DNA from: Sporothrix humicola
Taxonomy: Eukaryota; Ascomycota; Sordariomycetes; Ophiostomatales; Ophiostomataceae
Assembly (NCBI GenBank): GCA_021396245.1
Contig: WNYE01000086.1
Location: 62,001 to 126,000 of the forward strand
Direction: 5' to 3'
DNA: 64,000 bases
Position 1 is the first letter of the stretch. Each line of letters begins with the position of its first letter. Made by a program: the position numbers and the translations under genes. Below are positions 41,343-53,300 of this stretch, piece by piece. Under the pieces are notes generated by a model. The model was not told the DNA's origin and ran no database searches. It worked only from the letters and a program-made list of their open reading frames with translations.

Positions 41343-44294
41343 ATGGCTTCAGCACCGCGGTCTTTCTATTGCCTCTGGCAGGAAGAGCGCATCCGCGAGA
41401 CGCTCTTTGAGATGCTCCCCAAGGAAGACATCTGCTCCGTGCGCCTCGCCAACTCCGCTTGTTGCAACCTGGTTACCAAGCGTCTCTTCATGCGCACCCA
41501 CCTAGCCTTTACCGCCAATACCTTCACCAAAGCCAGCCGTGTCCAGGCCCTGTCTCGCATCGGACACCATGTCGAGCACCTCACTTTTTACCTGGAGCAC
41601 TCGGACGCCACTTTTCTGCCGCCGCTCATCCACCCGCTCACCGGCCGCGAGATTAGCTTTTTGTACACGCCGCACACCTGCATGGCCTCGGTGCTCACGC
41701 GGCCCAAGTACACCAACAGCGAGCTCGGCGATGTCCTGACGCAGCAGTATCCGCCGCTGTTCCACGCGGCGACCAATGTGCCGTCGTTCCTCAATGCCAT
41801 GAAGCACATGCCCAACATCCGGCACCTCACCATCAAGTGCCCCGGCCAGGACCCCCAAGAGCGCTACCGGCGCAACATTGTCGACTATGCGCTGATCAGC
41901 CTGCGCATCTCCATTGAGCGCGCGCCCCTGCACAAGCTGTGCAAGCTGTCGCTGTCGGGCGTGCACCCGGCCGCCTTTAATTATCTACGGCACGTCCCCG
42001 GCTTTGGCAGCCACCCTGCGGCCGCCCGCCGCTGGCGCCAGATCAAGAAGCTGTACATGTCCGTCGATGCCTGGGACTTTTACGGACCCTCGCCCGGGCT
42101 GGACCATCTCAAGATCATGGACGACTTTATCCGCAACATGGCTCCCCATCTCGAAAAGTTTTCCTTTACGTGGGTGGCCCAAAAGGGCGACAAGGGCGTC
42201 CGCAAGGGACCGTGCCCGATTGCCCTGTCGGGCGACTCACTGTTCTCGCCGCGTCCCGAGGGCACGGCCAAGAAACTCTTCAACGAGGTCACCGGCCCCA
42301 TGTCGCCGCTGCCGCCGCAGCCTCGCCGGCAGCCCATGCACTTGCCGCATCTGCGCTGCCTGACCATCCGCAACGCCACCATGAACACGCCGCAGCTGCG
42401 CGATCTCGTCGAGCGGCACAACCAGAGCGTGCGCGAGTTCGACTTTGAAAACGTCTCGCTCGTCGACGGCGGCAGCTACGAGGAGGCGTTTGCGCAGCTG
42501 CTCGAGGAAAAGGGCAGCGGCGGGCACAAGCTGTGGTCGCGGACACGCAAGGAGGCGGGGCGGGGTGACAATGTGACGGAAAGCGAGGTTACCCAGAGCT
42601 CTCTGAGTGGTGTGGGCTGTGGCGGGCGCAGCCCCCCCGCGCATCACAGCTTCCGCTTTGCGGCGACGTCGTACACTAGCTCTCTCTCATCGCCATCCTC
42701 GTCGGTGGTGTCCGGTCCCGGCGCTGTGGCCGCGCCCGACGACGTGGAGCTGTCGTCGCCGTCTGCAGCAGTGGCCGCCGTCTCCCGTGAGCTGCTTGAC
42801 CTCGAGGTGGACGAGCTCGAAAACTACCTGGGCCTCGGGTCGGAGCTTCCATTCATGCTCGACTCGCCGTCCGATATTTCTGTGTCTGTGTCTCCATCAG
42901 ACGAGGCGCGGTACATGCGCACGCCGCCGCCGCCTCCCATCGCGGAGGTGGATGAGTACGGCCCGCAGTCTGACTATGAGGATGTCGAGGTCTATGATGA
43001 GGTTGAGGCGGACGTCGAGGTTGACGCCGAAGCTGAAGAGAGTGAAGTGGTCGACGACGGCGGCCTGGCGTCGGACATTGCCGCCGCCCACGAGGCCAGC
43101 CTGACCTTTACCACGCGCTTCAAGAAGCGGCGCATCCGCAAGTCGCACAGGCGGCACCACTCAGAGGGTGAGGGCGACGAGCGGAGGTCTCGCTCTCATC
43201 GCCATGATGGTCATGGCCACCGCGACGGACACCACCGCCACCACTCGGACCAGAGGGACAACAAGAGCAGTGGCCACCACAGCCACTCGCGCAAGAGAGA
43301 GGGCCGGCGCCGCGAGACGTCTCGCTCGCACTCGCGCCATCGCGACCGCGACGGTGGTCGCAGACGCAAGGAGTCGTCGTCTTCGTCGTCACCCAGCACG
43401 CCTCCTCCCGTTCCCACCCTCGCTCTGGCCGTGCGCGACCATCCGTTTGCCCACCGCACGCCGCCGCCCCAGCCGCCCCAGCCGCGGCCGGCGATTGTCG
43501 GCCAGGTTGCCGGGGAAGACGATGTTTTCCGTCCGCGCATCATGCCCGATTCGCCTCGCTTGATGGATGCCGCCGAGGTCGCGCCCCTCAACATCTCGGC
43601 GCCCATCCTCGTGCCTGACCCCACGCCCATGGTGCTCCAGCCTACCGTCTACGATCCGTCGGCGACCGTCACGGCCACGGCCATTGCCTCGACGGCGTCG
43701 GGCCTCTCCCGCACAAAGTCGTCGTCCTCGTCGCTCGGCCGCAAGTCAAAGTCGTCGCCGACCGTGGACGAGAACGAGGGTCTCTCAGCAATTCAGCGCC
43801 AAATTCTTCAAGAAGAGAAGGAGAAAGAAGGTGCCACCGCCGCCAAGCGCCAGATGATGGCCGACGACGCCGACGCCCGCTCGTCGGCGCTCAAAAAGGC
43901 CAAGGAGGCCGTCCTGGCCAAGCTGAGCCGCGAGTTCAACCGGCGCATCGGGCGCGAGACGGCGCACGCCCAGGCGCAAGTGTCGGAGGCGGCGTCGGCA
44001 GCGACCATGGCGGCGGCCGCCGCGTCTGTGTCCATGGGACTTCCTGTGGAGGCCTACAACAACAACTACAAGCTGGACAGCCGGGACAGAGACCACCAGA
44101 GCGCCGCTACTGCCACGCTTTCTCTCCTTGCCGGCCTCCGCCTGCGGGAACGCCTCTTTGGCGAGCCTCTGCCGTCCACCACCTCCCACTCCCACCTGGC
44201 TATGCCTCTCCCCTCGGTGGCCATGGACCACTACCCTCACCGCAGCATGGAGAGCAACTCGGCGGTTGTTCCGCTGATCTTCAGCCGGGCGTGA
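41343..44294 (+). CDS. F-box-like protein with long acidic, His/Ser/Arg-rich and coiled-coil C-terminal half
   Basis: 983 residues from ATG 41343 (context GCCATGG). The frame is open further upstream but non-coding in character. Residues ~14-50 resemble a fungal F-box: RETLFEMLPKEDICSVRLAN, then SACCNLVTKRLFMR. F-box proteins link substrates to the SCF ubiquitin ligase through Skp1. Residues ~60-390 look like a folded, LRR-like substrate part (MPNIRHLTIKCPG, LHKLCKLSLSGVHP, LPHLRCLTIRNATMNTPQL). The rest is low complexity: an acidic block near 600-640 (EVYDEVEADVEVDAEAEESE), a basic RS/His-rich block (RSRSHRHDGHGHRDGHHRHH) and a Pro-rich part. Near 810-890 comes a charged alpha-helical stretch (QRQILQEEKEKEGATAAKRQ). 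The F-box call is by motif, and the substrate is unknown. Confidence 0.7.
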   Translation: MASAPRSFYCLWQEERIRETLFEMLPKEDICSVRLANSACCNLVTKRLFMRTHLAFTANTFTKASRVQALSRIGHHVEHLTFYLEHSDATFLPPLIHPLTGREISFLYTPHTCMASVLTRPKYTNSELGDVLTQQYPPLFHAATNVPSFLNAMKHMPNIRHLTIKCPGQDPQERYRRNIVDYALISLRISIERAPLHKLCKLSLSGVHPAAFNYLRHVPGFGSHPAAARRWRQIKKLYMSVDAWDFYGPSPGLDHLKIMDDFIRNMAPHLEKFSFTWVAQKGDKGVRKGPCPIALSGDSLFSPRPEGTAKKLFNEVTGPMSPLPPQPRRQPMHLPHLRCLTIRNATMNTPQLRDLVERHNQSVREFDFENVSLVDGGSYEEAFAQLLEEKGSGGHKLWSRTRKEAGRGDNVTESEVTQSSLSGVGCGGRSPPAHHSFRFAATSYTSSLSSPSSSVVSGPGAVAAPDDVELSSPSAAVAAVSRELLDLEVDELENYLGLGSELPFMLDSPSDISVSVSPSDEARYMRTPPPPPIAEVDEYGPQSDYEDVEVYDEVEADVEVDAEAEESEVVDDGGLASDIAAAHEASLTFTTRFKKRRIRKSHRRHHSEGEGDERRSRSHRHDGHGHRDGHHRHHSDQRDNKSSGHHSHSRKREGRRRETSRSHSRHRDRDGGRRRKESSSSSSPSTPPPVPTLALAVRDHPFAHRTPPPQPPQPRPAIVGQVAGEDDVFRPRIMPDSPRLMDAAEVAPLNISAPILVPDPTPMVLQPTVYDPSATVTATAIASTASGLSRTKSSSSSLGRKSKSSPTVDENEGLSAIQRQILQEEKEKEGATAAKRQMMADDADARSSALKKAKEAVLAKLSREFNRRIGRETAHAQAQVSEAASAATMAAAAASVSMGLPVEAYNNNYKLDSRDRDHQSAATATLSLLAGLRLRERLFGEPLPSTTSHSHLAMPLPSVAMDHYPHRSMESNSAVVPLIFSRA

Positions 44295-47200
44295 GGGTGA
44301 CCCTTCTCTTTATACTTTTTCTTCCTTTCTCATTCCTTTTGATGGAGTTCTCCCGGTCAAGGTGGTGGTGGCATGGTTGCTGGTCGGTGTTGTCCACGGT
44401 TCGTCTCACGATTTTACGGTCTTTCTCATGTCCATGTGTCATGTCCTTCATGTCTTTTATATTTTTTATGTCCTTATTTACGACACTCATTTTCTTTACG
44501 ACGACCTTCTTTTCACTTTCATTTTTTTTTTTTTTTCCAACTTACTTTTCGTTTCTTTTTATATTTTATATTTTACTTTCATGAATTATTCTCATGTTTT
44601 ATTTTCATGTACTTTTTCTTATTCTTATTTTTATGAAAAAAATCTTAAGAAATAAACAAAAAAAAAATTCTGTGACCTTGAGCAGTTCATTCACGTATTC
44701 AAAGGAAGAAGAATTACGAAGCTTTTGGATGAACACTATTCAAGTTCACATAGCCAAGACACGGCTGGAAGGATCGCCAAAAAAACGATGTTCTAGAGCA
44801 GTGCCAACCGGGAGAAGCGGCACAACGAGATTGTTGACCGTTGACAGAAGGAGAAAAGAACACTCTATTCGTTCACTTTCGACCGGTAATCTTCCTCTTC
44901 CAGATCCAATTTGGCTCATCCATGAAAGTTTAGATTTACAGGACCCCTAATTCAATATGAAGGGAAATATGGAGGTAGGAAAAGGAGAAAGGTCGATATG
45001 AGGCTGTGATATGGAGGGAGGACAATCCCGTCTTGTCGCCGGCCATTTACTTGCCACCTGTTAATTGTGTGTACACCCTTTCAGGGGAAGAGGTGAGATA
45101 TGCCACGCAACCCTCTTCCAGAGATCGTATCTCTTAAAGTAGATAAGAAAGCAGTACTCTGTGAATCTGAGGGCAATGTTCGGGGCTGCACCGTAGCACA
45201 GATTGCGGATGGAGATGCATAAAAAAGGCAAGAAAGATCGGATTTGTGCCTGCTGAGCCCAGAAAGGTCGTGTTGGTACTACATTGTGATATTCTCGTCT
45301 TTCTTGGTATTGTCTAGACCCTGATCGATCAAAGGTCAGAGTCAAGCCCAAAATCAAGGGACCACCAGAACGGTCGAGGCCGAACGACACGGGAAGACGA
45401 AGGGAGAGTAAGCACGGGCAATACGACAAGGACGCTATGTCCAGACTTTACTTTCCTACCCACTGCCACCACAGAAGAACACGACGACCCGATTCTTTGT
45501 GCATTGCACTGCATGGCACTGCATAGTATCACGGCATTACTCCCGCGCGTGCACAAGGACAAGTGCGAGGGACCTTTCCCAAAGAACGTGTCCTACGTTG
45601 CACATTGTAAAGGTAGGGCCAGCTTGAGCTCGAGGCTTGCTTGATAGGGCTCTCTATCTCGTTTTCTTTTTCAAGAGCAGTTCTGACTAGCTGCCCAGCG
45701 GCCGACCTTCAAGCCACATTTTCTGGGGACGGCTATCGTGATCCTGTACTCGATATCTTTCTCTCAAAAAATTATGTGCTTCATGGATTCTGGTCAAAAG
45801 GACATGGCTTTACACCGTCATACTCCGTGCTGCGTAGGACATTGTGATATCCTTAGGAGACCTCGAGGGCGGTGGCATTGACCATATCAGATCCACAGGC
45901 AATACTCCGCACTCCGGTCTCAATATCACGATCGTGCCAAATGGAGGCATTGTCGACACTTTTTATATATTTGTGTTTTGAAAGAAATGAACGCCAATGG
46001 AGTTCATTATGATGAGGCTCTACTCCGTATTGTTGTCTGGAGACCAACTGAACCGCCTAAGAAGCGACGGAGCACCCGCCGTAGTTATGGCTGTAGCGTG
46101 CCGGATGCATAATAGCCGTTATGACAGGTGCAAGCCTAGCCTTTTCCCAGGCGTCTTTTTTACTTTTCCTTCTTACTTTCGGTGGTCGTCCATTCCTCAC
46201 TCTTATTCGACAAAAGCTTCTCTCACTACCAAATGTTCTCACTTTGGTTGGCGGAGCATGTCCTCCGCGTTCAAGCCACGCTGTTGCATTTTGTCGCCTG
46301 AATCGACCTAGGAACCAGTCGTACCAGTCATCATCTTATTACTGATATCTTACGTCGTCGAGCACCTTTTTTCGACTTTGCGTGTCTTTCGATTTTAGAT
46401 TTCAGGAGACTGCCCAGCGATAAACAATGCAAAAGCTTATTCTGTGTTTAAAAAAGGAGTACATTGATAGTCACGTGTGTTTGAATCAAAGCAAGCTCTG
46501 CTCGCCTTTTGGGGATTCTAGATTCTGGAGCTGATTTCTGGAGTCGGGTCACTCGGAGAGTCCACTCTGTCCGAATTTTCAGTCTAATTTTTGTGCTGCT
46601 CTCTTCTCCCCTTATTTTTCATTTTGCTTGGCTTCTGAGTCGACAGAGCTGCACGAATACGGCGCTGTCTTGTCTCTTGTCTGTCTGTCTCGGATAAGTG
46701 TCTGGCTTCTGAAAGAGATAGTAAAAAAGTCTTGGCAATTGAAATAACGGAACGCGCCCACTTTCAGAGGGCTCCATTTTCTGAGCTGCCATCGCGATCG
46801 TGAGAGAGGAGCTATTCCTAAAAACGAAAAAAAAAAAAGGCAGACCGTCCACGGCAACGGTTGTTCTCTTCACCTGTCAACGCCCGTCAACCGGCGAGGG
46901 GAGAACGTTGAAAGAAGAGAGCAAGAGAAAAGCGCCAAAAGAAAGAGAATGCCACGCATGTTTCGGCGCCAGTGGGGTTTCCAAGGACGTGTAGAATTTG
47001 TCGAGAAAAGAAGACAGAATAGAAAGAGTGCTGTGTCGACGGCAGACACGCGTTGCCTCTGAAATCCTCGAAACGTCGAATCTGGACCGGCTTTCCCATA
47101 GTCTGGCGTGGCCCCCGCTCTTTTCCTCTTTTCCCTTCTTTCGACCACACTTTTCCACGTCCAGCCCACCCCTGTTCCCCCTAGCGTCTCAGCCTAGCCC

Positions 47201-50200
47201 GTTCGACGCCGGTCTCGATCTTTTCAGAACGACGCCACAGTCGCACAGCCAGAGAGAGAGAAGAGAGAAGGAAGAGAGAAAACGAGAGAGAGAAATGCAC
47301 TCATAGTACGAAGTAATACTCCGTACACAGTAAAAGTGCCTGCCAAGTGCCCCCCAAAACTCTGGCAAGCATTGAAAGTGCAAGTGTATCGATTGCCCAG
47401 GAGGAAAGCCTGGAGCTACTGAAGCGACCCGTTCGTCAGCGCGGCTCCTGCATTCCCGATAGATCTGATTTGGAGTGGGAGATCGACAAAAATGTCGAGT
47501 AAGGAGACTGGGGACGACGGGCCACCAGAAAAGAAAATGGAAGAGCCTACCGAGCCCGCGAAGAACAACTTTAATGAGACAGCAACGGTGATGCTTGTTT
47601 TCTCATTGTTTTGCATTGACGACGTTCGTCTGCTCCGTGCTGGCCTCGTCCCTTCCCGAATGGGACGCCGATAAACGTAAAGCGTAAAACGCGTGCAAGA
47701 TCGGACGGAAGGCGCACTCCGCATTTTCAGCGTATTTGCACGTTTGACCCCATCGTGCCTTCCTGAACGACGTCCATCGTGCTTGCCTCGTTGATGCTTC
47801 AGGTGCTTCACCTTCACGATTGCTCCTTCCTCGCTCTCGCTCTTGCCTCGCTTGCCTTTGATTGTGCTCTTCTTTCTCTCTTTTTGGCGATATTGCTTTT
47901 CGGCCTCGACCCGCTGATCATTTCCAGAGACATTCGCTTTGGGACAAGGCCCTGCACTATGGGGATGGGTTCAGGGCTATTGCACAATCACTATTGCTCT
48001 TGCTCTATCGCGCTATTGGCCCCAAGTCAAAGTCCAAAGTCCCGACTGCTCGCCTCGCTTGCCCTTTCTGCCTTTCTCTCTATCGCCTGTCACTATCACT
48101 GATAGCCGTCTGTCATATTAGATTATTAGCCACGCCACGCCACGCCAGCTGCCCACGCTCGTTTCCTCTTTCCCACGCCCTCTCCCACGCCACCCCCCCT
48201 GCCACCCTCTCCTTTCCCCTTCTCTTCTCCAGCGTGTCCACTGGCGTCCACTAACCCTCCACTAGAAACCCACAAAGTCCACATTGAACGGAGTAGCCTC
48301 CGGCCAGGCCATCTGCCAAAAGTCAAGTCCAGTCTCTTCATTCTCAGAGAGCGCGCCGACTCCGCTGACACGCCCCTGTCTCCTCACCTCTCCTCACCAA
48401 AACGGCCAAAAAGGGCCTGGACTGTGGTCGATGGGGAGCTACTGTGGACTACCCAGAACTAGCCCGGAGTCACGTCCGTGACAAAACTCGAAGAAGTGAG
48501 AGGGCTGCCGCTTTCGCTTTACGCTCGCTTTTCTTGCTTTCGCTGGCTTCTGGCACTCGCCGCCGTTGCTTCCGCCATAGGCAAAATCCGATACGAAGCC
48601 TGGGAGAGGGCAGCTGAAGACGGGAAAGAAAAGAAGATTATCTGTGAAAAAGTACAGAGAAAGAGAACAAAAAAACGTGCTTGTCAAAAAAAGACGATCT
48701 TTGAGCTGTCCAAAACTTGGACAACACACTTTTTTTGTGTCTGCTACTGAGCACTGGCGAGACGTCGTTTTGTTTTGTTCTTCTCGTCGTCACTTCTGCA
48801 TCGTCATTCCCTTCACAGGTAAGCACTTTTTCGTTTTGTTTCTGCGTTCTGTGTTCTGCGTGGCTGCTTTCTGTTATTTTGCTGGATGGCTTTTGTCTTT
48901 GTCTTGTCCTTGCCGGCCTTGTCAGTTTGTCATCTGTCTGTTGGTCCCTTTGTCGTCCTGTCGGTTATTCTGTTCTGGATGATCCCTTGCTGGGATTTGG
49001 AGTATCCATTGCCTGCCGAGCCTGTCCTCGACTCTTCGATTTTGCATCAACATCTCGACTCCATCTTCGCCATCTCTCGTCTGTCAATATCGCCTGTCAA
49101 TATCGCCTGTCAATATCGCCTCTCGAGGGTCTCATTCAACCTGCACTTCACTTGCTGCACACCACTCCTCACGGCATCGCTCGACCCGTGGTTGCGTCGC
49201 CCCAACTTGTTTGACGATCTGCAGCCTCTCCACGACGAACCCAACTGAGCGCAATCCTTTCAACCTGTCGACTGCAACCGGCGCAGGAACTGCAAGTGTA
49301 CCCAGATCTGGAGAAACGACGGAAACAACAAGACGAGCAGGGAGCAGACTCTCCAGACTGAACAAACGGCACACGGCTCTGGAAAAGGCTGGGTAGACCA
49401 GAAAAAACGAGAGGGGAACGAACCGGGGGAGGCCCAAGCGACAGCGACGTGCAGTAGAGCGAATACCACCCAGCAACTGAACCGGTTTTTGCTTTTGCTC
49501 TTTTCAAAGTCAGCTTCTGCAGTTCTTCGGATTTGCAGTTTTTGACGCCTTTTCGTTCTCCTTTTGTTTCTTTCCTGTCAAATTGATTGTCATTCTGTCT
49601 TTTGTTGCTTCTTCCTGGGTTGCCTTGCAATTAATCTTGGCTTTCTTCTGTTCTTCTGTCGCCTTGCTGTCAATTGCTGTCAATTCTCCTCAATTTCCAC
49701 TGGAAGCTGCCCATACTGACTCCTTTGCCAAGCAGACCCTCTTTTCTTCTTCTCTCTCTTTTCTCGCCTTTCCTTTCTGTTTTCCCTGCAACCTGCAATC
49801 CTTTCCCCGTCTTTCTTTTTCCTCGTTCCAACGGGAGTTGTTTTCAACCTTGCAAAGCATTCGCATTTGCATTTCGCATTTCGCATTTTCTATTCGCATT
49901 GCCATTCAGCTTCTCGGATTCTGTTTGCTGCGACATTGGGTCCTCTTCGCCCTTTTGCGATTCTTTCTCGAAACCCACAACAGACAAAACTCCGTCTTCC
50001 CTCTTCCTTGTCGCTCATCCCTCGACGATCGCCGACAGCTTCCAGACTTTTCAGACTTCCAGACTTCCAGACTTTCTGAGCTTCGTATCCCCTCCCCACA
50101 CGTGCGTCCGACCACCGCCGATCTTTTTTTCGTCTCGTCGCCGACAAACATCGCCAATTGTCAATCTCCCGACTTTTTATTTACTTTGGCATTTTGACAT

Positions 50201-50392
50201 TTTGGCATTCGACGATTTCTCTCTTCTCGTCTTTTCCGTCTTAGATCGCCAGTTCATCGCCTCTCCATGCCTCGACGGTAGAATACGGATTTCTCGACGG
50301 CGCCTCGAATTTCTCGCCCCCTTTCAACTCCCCCCAATAACATGCACGCTCAACAAACCCTGCCGTCGACTTTCGCGATATAGACCGGCACC
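44295..50392. other. 6.1 kb gene-poor region upstream of the Sln1-type kinase
   Basis: Contains T-rich 3' flank of the F-box-like gene, several TACTCCG(T)(A) motifs (45821, 45903, 46021, 47317), a 13-base tandem repeat (49081-49119) and a GCATTT repeat near 49863-49900. A weak 60-codon frame lies at 47492-47674 (MSSKETGDDGPPEKKMEEPT). Long CT-rich DNA from about 49.5 kb fits a long kinase leader with many small upstream frames. No confident gene. Confidence 0.5.
49081..49119. repeat. Three perfect copies of CTGTCAATATCGC
   Basis: A 13-base direct tandem repeat about 1.3 kb upstream of the kinase start. It could be a protein-binding array or a simple slippage product. Confidence 0.8.
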
Positions 50393-53300
50393 ATGAGGGT
50401 CGCCATCCGCGAGCAGCTTGCTGCGCTTGTCATCATTGCGGTGATGGTCGCGCTGGCAATCGTCTCCATCCCGACCTGGATCTTCGTCAACCACTTTGTT
50501 GGCGATGTCGAGTCGAGCGGCCTCGCCCTCACGGCTTCGCTCAAGGCAGCGCGCATCTCGTCCGAAATCGACCTTGTCCAGACCACCTGCGAGAACGTGG
50601 CCTCACGCATCCTGATACAACAGGCGCTCAGCAATTTCTACGCCGGCAACCATTCCGAAAGCAACTGGTCCCTCGCCGCGGAGGACATGCAGAGCGCCCT
50701 CGGCTCCGGCGGCTTCACCACGCTTTTCCAGTCACGACTCTACTCACGCAACACCAGCGGCCGTGCCACCGGCCTTCTCAATGTCACTGGGAGGGGCATC
50801 GGCGAAATTGAGCTGCCCTACGAGAACGGCAACGGCTCGCGCGTGCTTCTCGGCGACCCCGACCTGGGCTACCCGCCGACTCTCTACCCAAACATCACCT
50901 ACAACGACACTGGCGTGCCCAGCACCATTGTCAACTCGACCAATGCCTTTATTGCCACGGCGTTCCCCAACGTCCGGCTCACCAACAATGGCGGCCTGCT
51001 CCTTGGCCCGCTCATTGTGAACTCGTCCTTTGCTCTCATCTCGCTCACCGTGCCCATTCGCCAAAACTCCAACTCGTTCCTTCTCGGCTACATGACGATT
51101 GTCGCGGCCGCCACGAGTCTGATCGATATCCAGACGTCGGGAGAAGGGTTGGGGAACACGGGCGTTGTCCTGATCATTGGCCCCAACACGCAATGGAACC
51201 GCTTCAACTCGACCGACCCGGCGAGCAACGCCACCTACGTGCCCGAAGACCGCGACGAGTTTGGCGAAAACGAAGTCCACTTTATCCTTCCGCCACTGCC
51301 TTCGTCGTCCGGGTCGGACCGACACAACAACTACGACTTCAAGTCCGGGAGCTACTCAGACACCTTCCAAATGAGCAAATACCCAGCCGTGCTCGACGTC
51401 TTTGCCGACCAAACAAATACCGTCAACAACGCCACGGCCACTTTGTCAACAACAAACGAGCAGGGCTACGATGTCGCCGTGGGCTACGCACGACCACAGT
51501 CGACGCTGGTGTCATGGGCCGTGCTGGTCGAACAGGCACACTCGGAAGCCTATGCGCCCATTGTGACCCTGCGCAAGATCCTGCTGGGCACAGTCTTTGG
51601 CACGGCCGGTTTTGTCATTCTCCTCATCTTCCCCTGCGCCCACTTGAGCGTGAAGCCGATTCGCGAGCTCAAGGACGCCACCGAAAAGTCGATTGCGCCG
51701 CCTGGATACGCCGACGACGACGAACTGCCCAGCTCGGGCACACGCTCTTCCCGCTCCCGCATCTCAGACCATGCCTGGTTCGTACGATTACGAACCATGC
51801 TGGGCTTGAATCGTGTCAAAAAGAAGCGAGGCTCCGACGGCCGCGAAGGCAGCAATGGCCACGCCGTGTTCAAGATCCCGCGCCGCGTACCCGAACGCAA
51901 GCACATAATCACCGACGAACTGACGGAGCTGACGGGCACGTTCAACGCCATGAGCGACGAGCTGTTCAAGCAGTACGAGTCGCTCGACGAAAAGGTGGCC
52001 GAGCGGACGCGCGAGCTCGAGATCAGCAAGAAGGCGGCCGAGGCAGCCAACGAGAGTAAGACTCTCTTTATCGCCAACATCTCGCACGAGCTCAAGACGC
52101 CCCTCAACGGCATCATGGGCATGTGCGCCGTCTGCATGGAGGAGGACGACATTGTGCGCATCAAGCAGTCGCTCAAGACGCTGTACAAGTCGGGCGATCT
52201 GCTGCTGCATCTGCTCGAGGATCTGCTGAGCTTCTCCAAGAACCAGATCGGCCACCAGGTCAGCCTGGAGGAGCGCGAGTTTAGACTGGGCGACATCCGC
52301 TCACAGATCCTGTCGATTTTCGACAAGCAGGTGCGCGAGGGCCGCATTACGTTCAATGTCACATATGTGGGCGCCGACCCATTAGACCAGGGCCAGGGCC
52401 AGGGCCAGGGCATGCTGCTGGCTGGTGCTAGCGACTCAGTCGCCGTGGCCGACAACAGCCTCTCACAGTTCCCCAGCGTCGCCGCCTCTGAGCGGAACAG
52501 CCTGGACCGCCGGTTACCAGCACTGGGCCCGGCGGGCGTCGGCCGCTTAAAAGACATGTGCCTCTGGGGCGACCAGCAGCGCATTCTGCAGGTGATTATC
52601 AACTTGGTCAGCAACAGCATCAAGTTCACGCCCGCCTCGGGGAACGTCGACCTGCGCATCCGCTGCGTCGGCGAGGCCGAGCACGTGGAGGAAAGCCGCT
52701 CCTCGTCCTTTTCCAAGTCGGGATCCCACCGTGGCAGCCGCCCACGACACCGCCTTGGCTCCTCCTCTACCCACTCTCAGTCTTCTAAAAACGGCGCCGG
52801 TGGCGGCTCCATATCCACGACCACCGGCACGACGCTCTACAAGGGCACCGCCTCGGGCACCGCCATCTCCATCAACCCTCTCGACCCCAAGTCCGTATCA
52901 ACCGGCCAGCACCGCATCCGCGAACGCTCACCGACACCACCGCCACCCGGCACCAAGACGTTTATTTTCGAGTTTGAGGTCCAGGATACGGGCCCGGGCA
53001 TCCCGCAGCACATGCAAGAAAAGGTCTTTGAACCGTTTGTGCAGGGCGATTTGGGTCTGAGCAAAAAGTTTGGCGGCACGGGTCTTGGTCTCAGTATCTG
53101 CCAGCAGTTGGCCACACTGATGGGCGGCACCGTGACGCTCAAGAGCACGCCCGGTGTCGGCACTGTCTTTACCATGCGCATCCCGCTTAAGTACGTCAAA
53201 GATCGAGCGTCGAGTACCGCCTCGAGCAGCATGAAGTCCCGGCCGCCCAGTGTCAGCTCGGCCGACGGCGACAACCGCCGCAACTCGTTCCCCAACAAGG

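Noticed and set aside
47492..47674. A 60-codon frame with a fair start context
   Set aside because: Only the first 25 residues look protein-like. No leader pattern, splice partner or domain was found, so it was not called as a gene.
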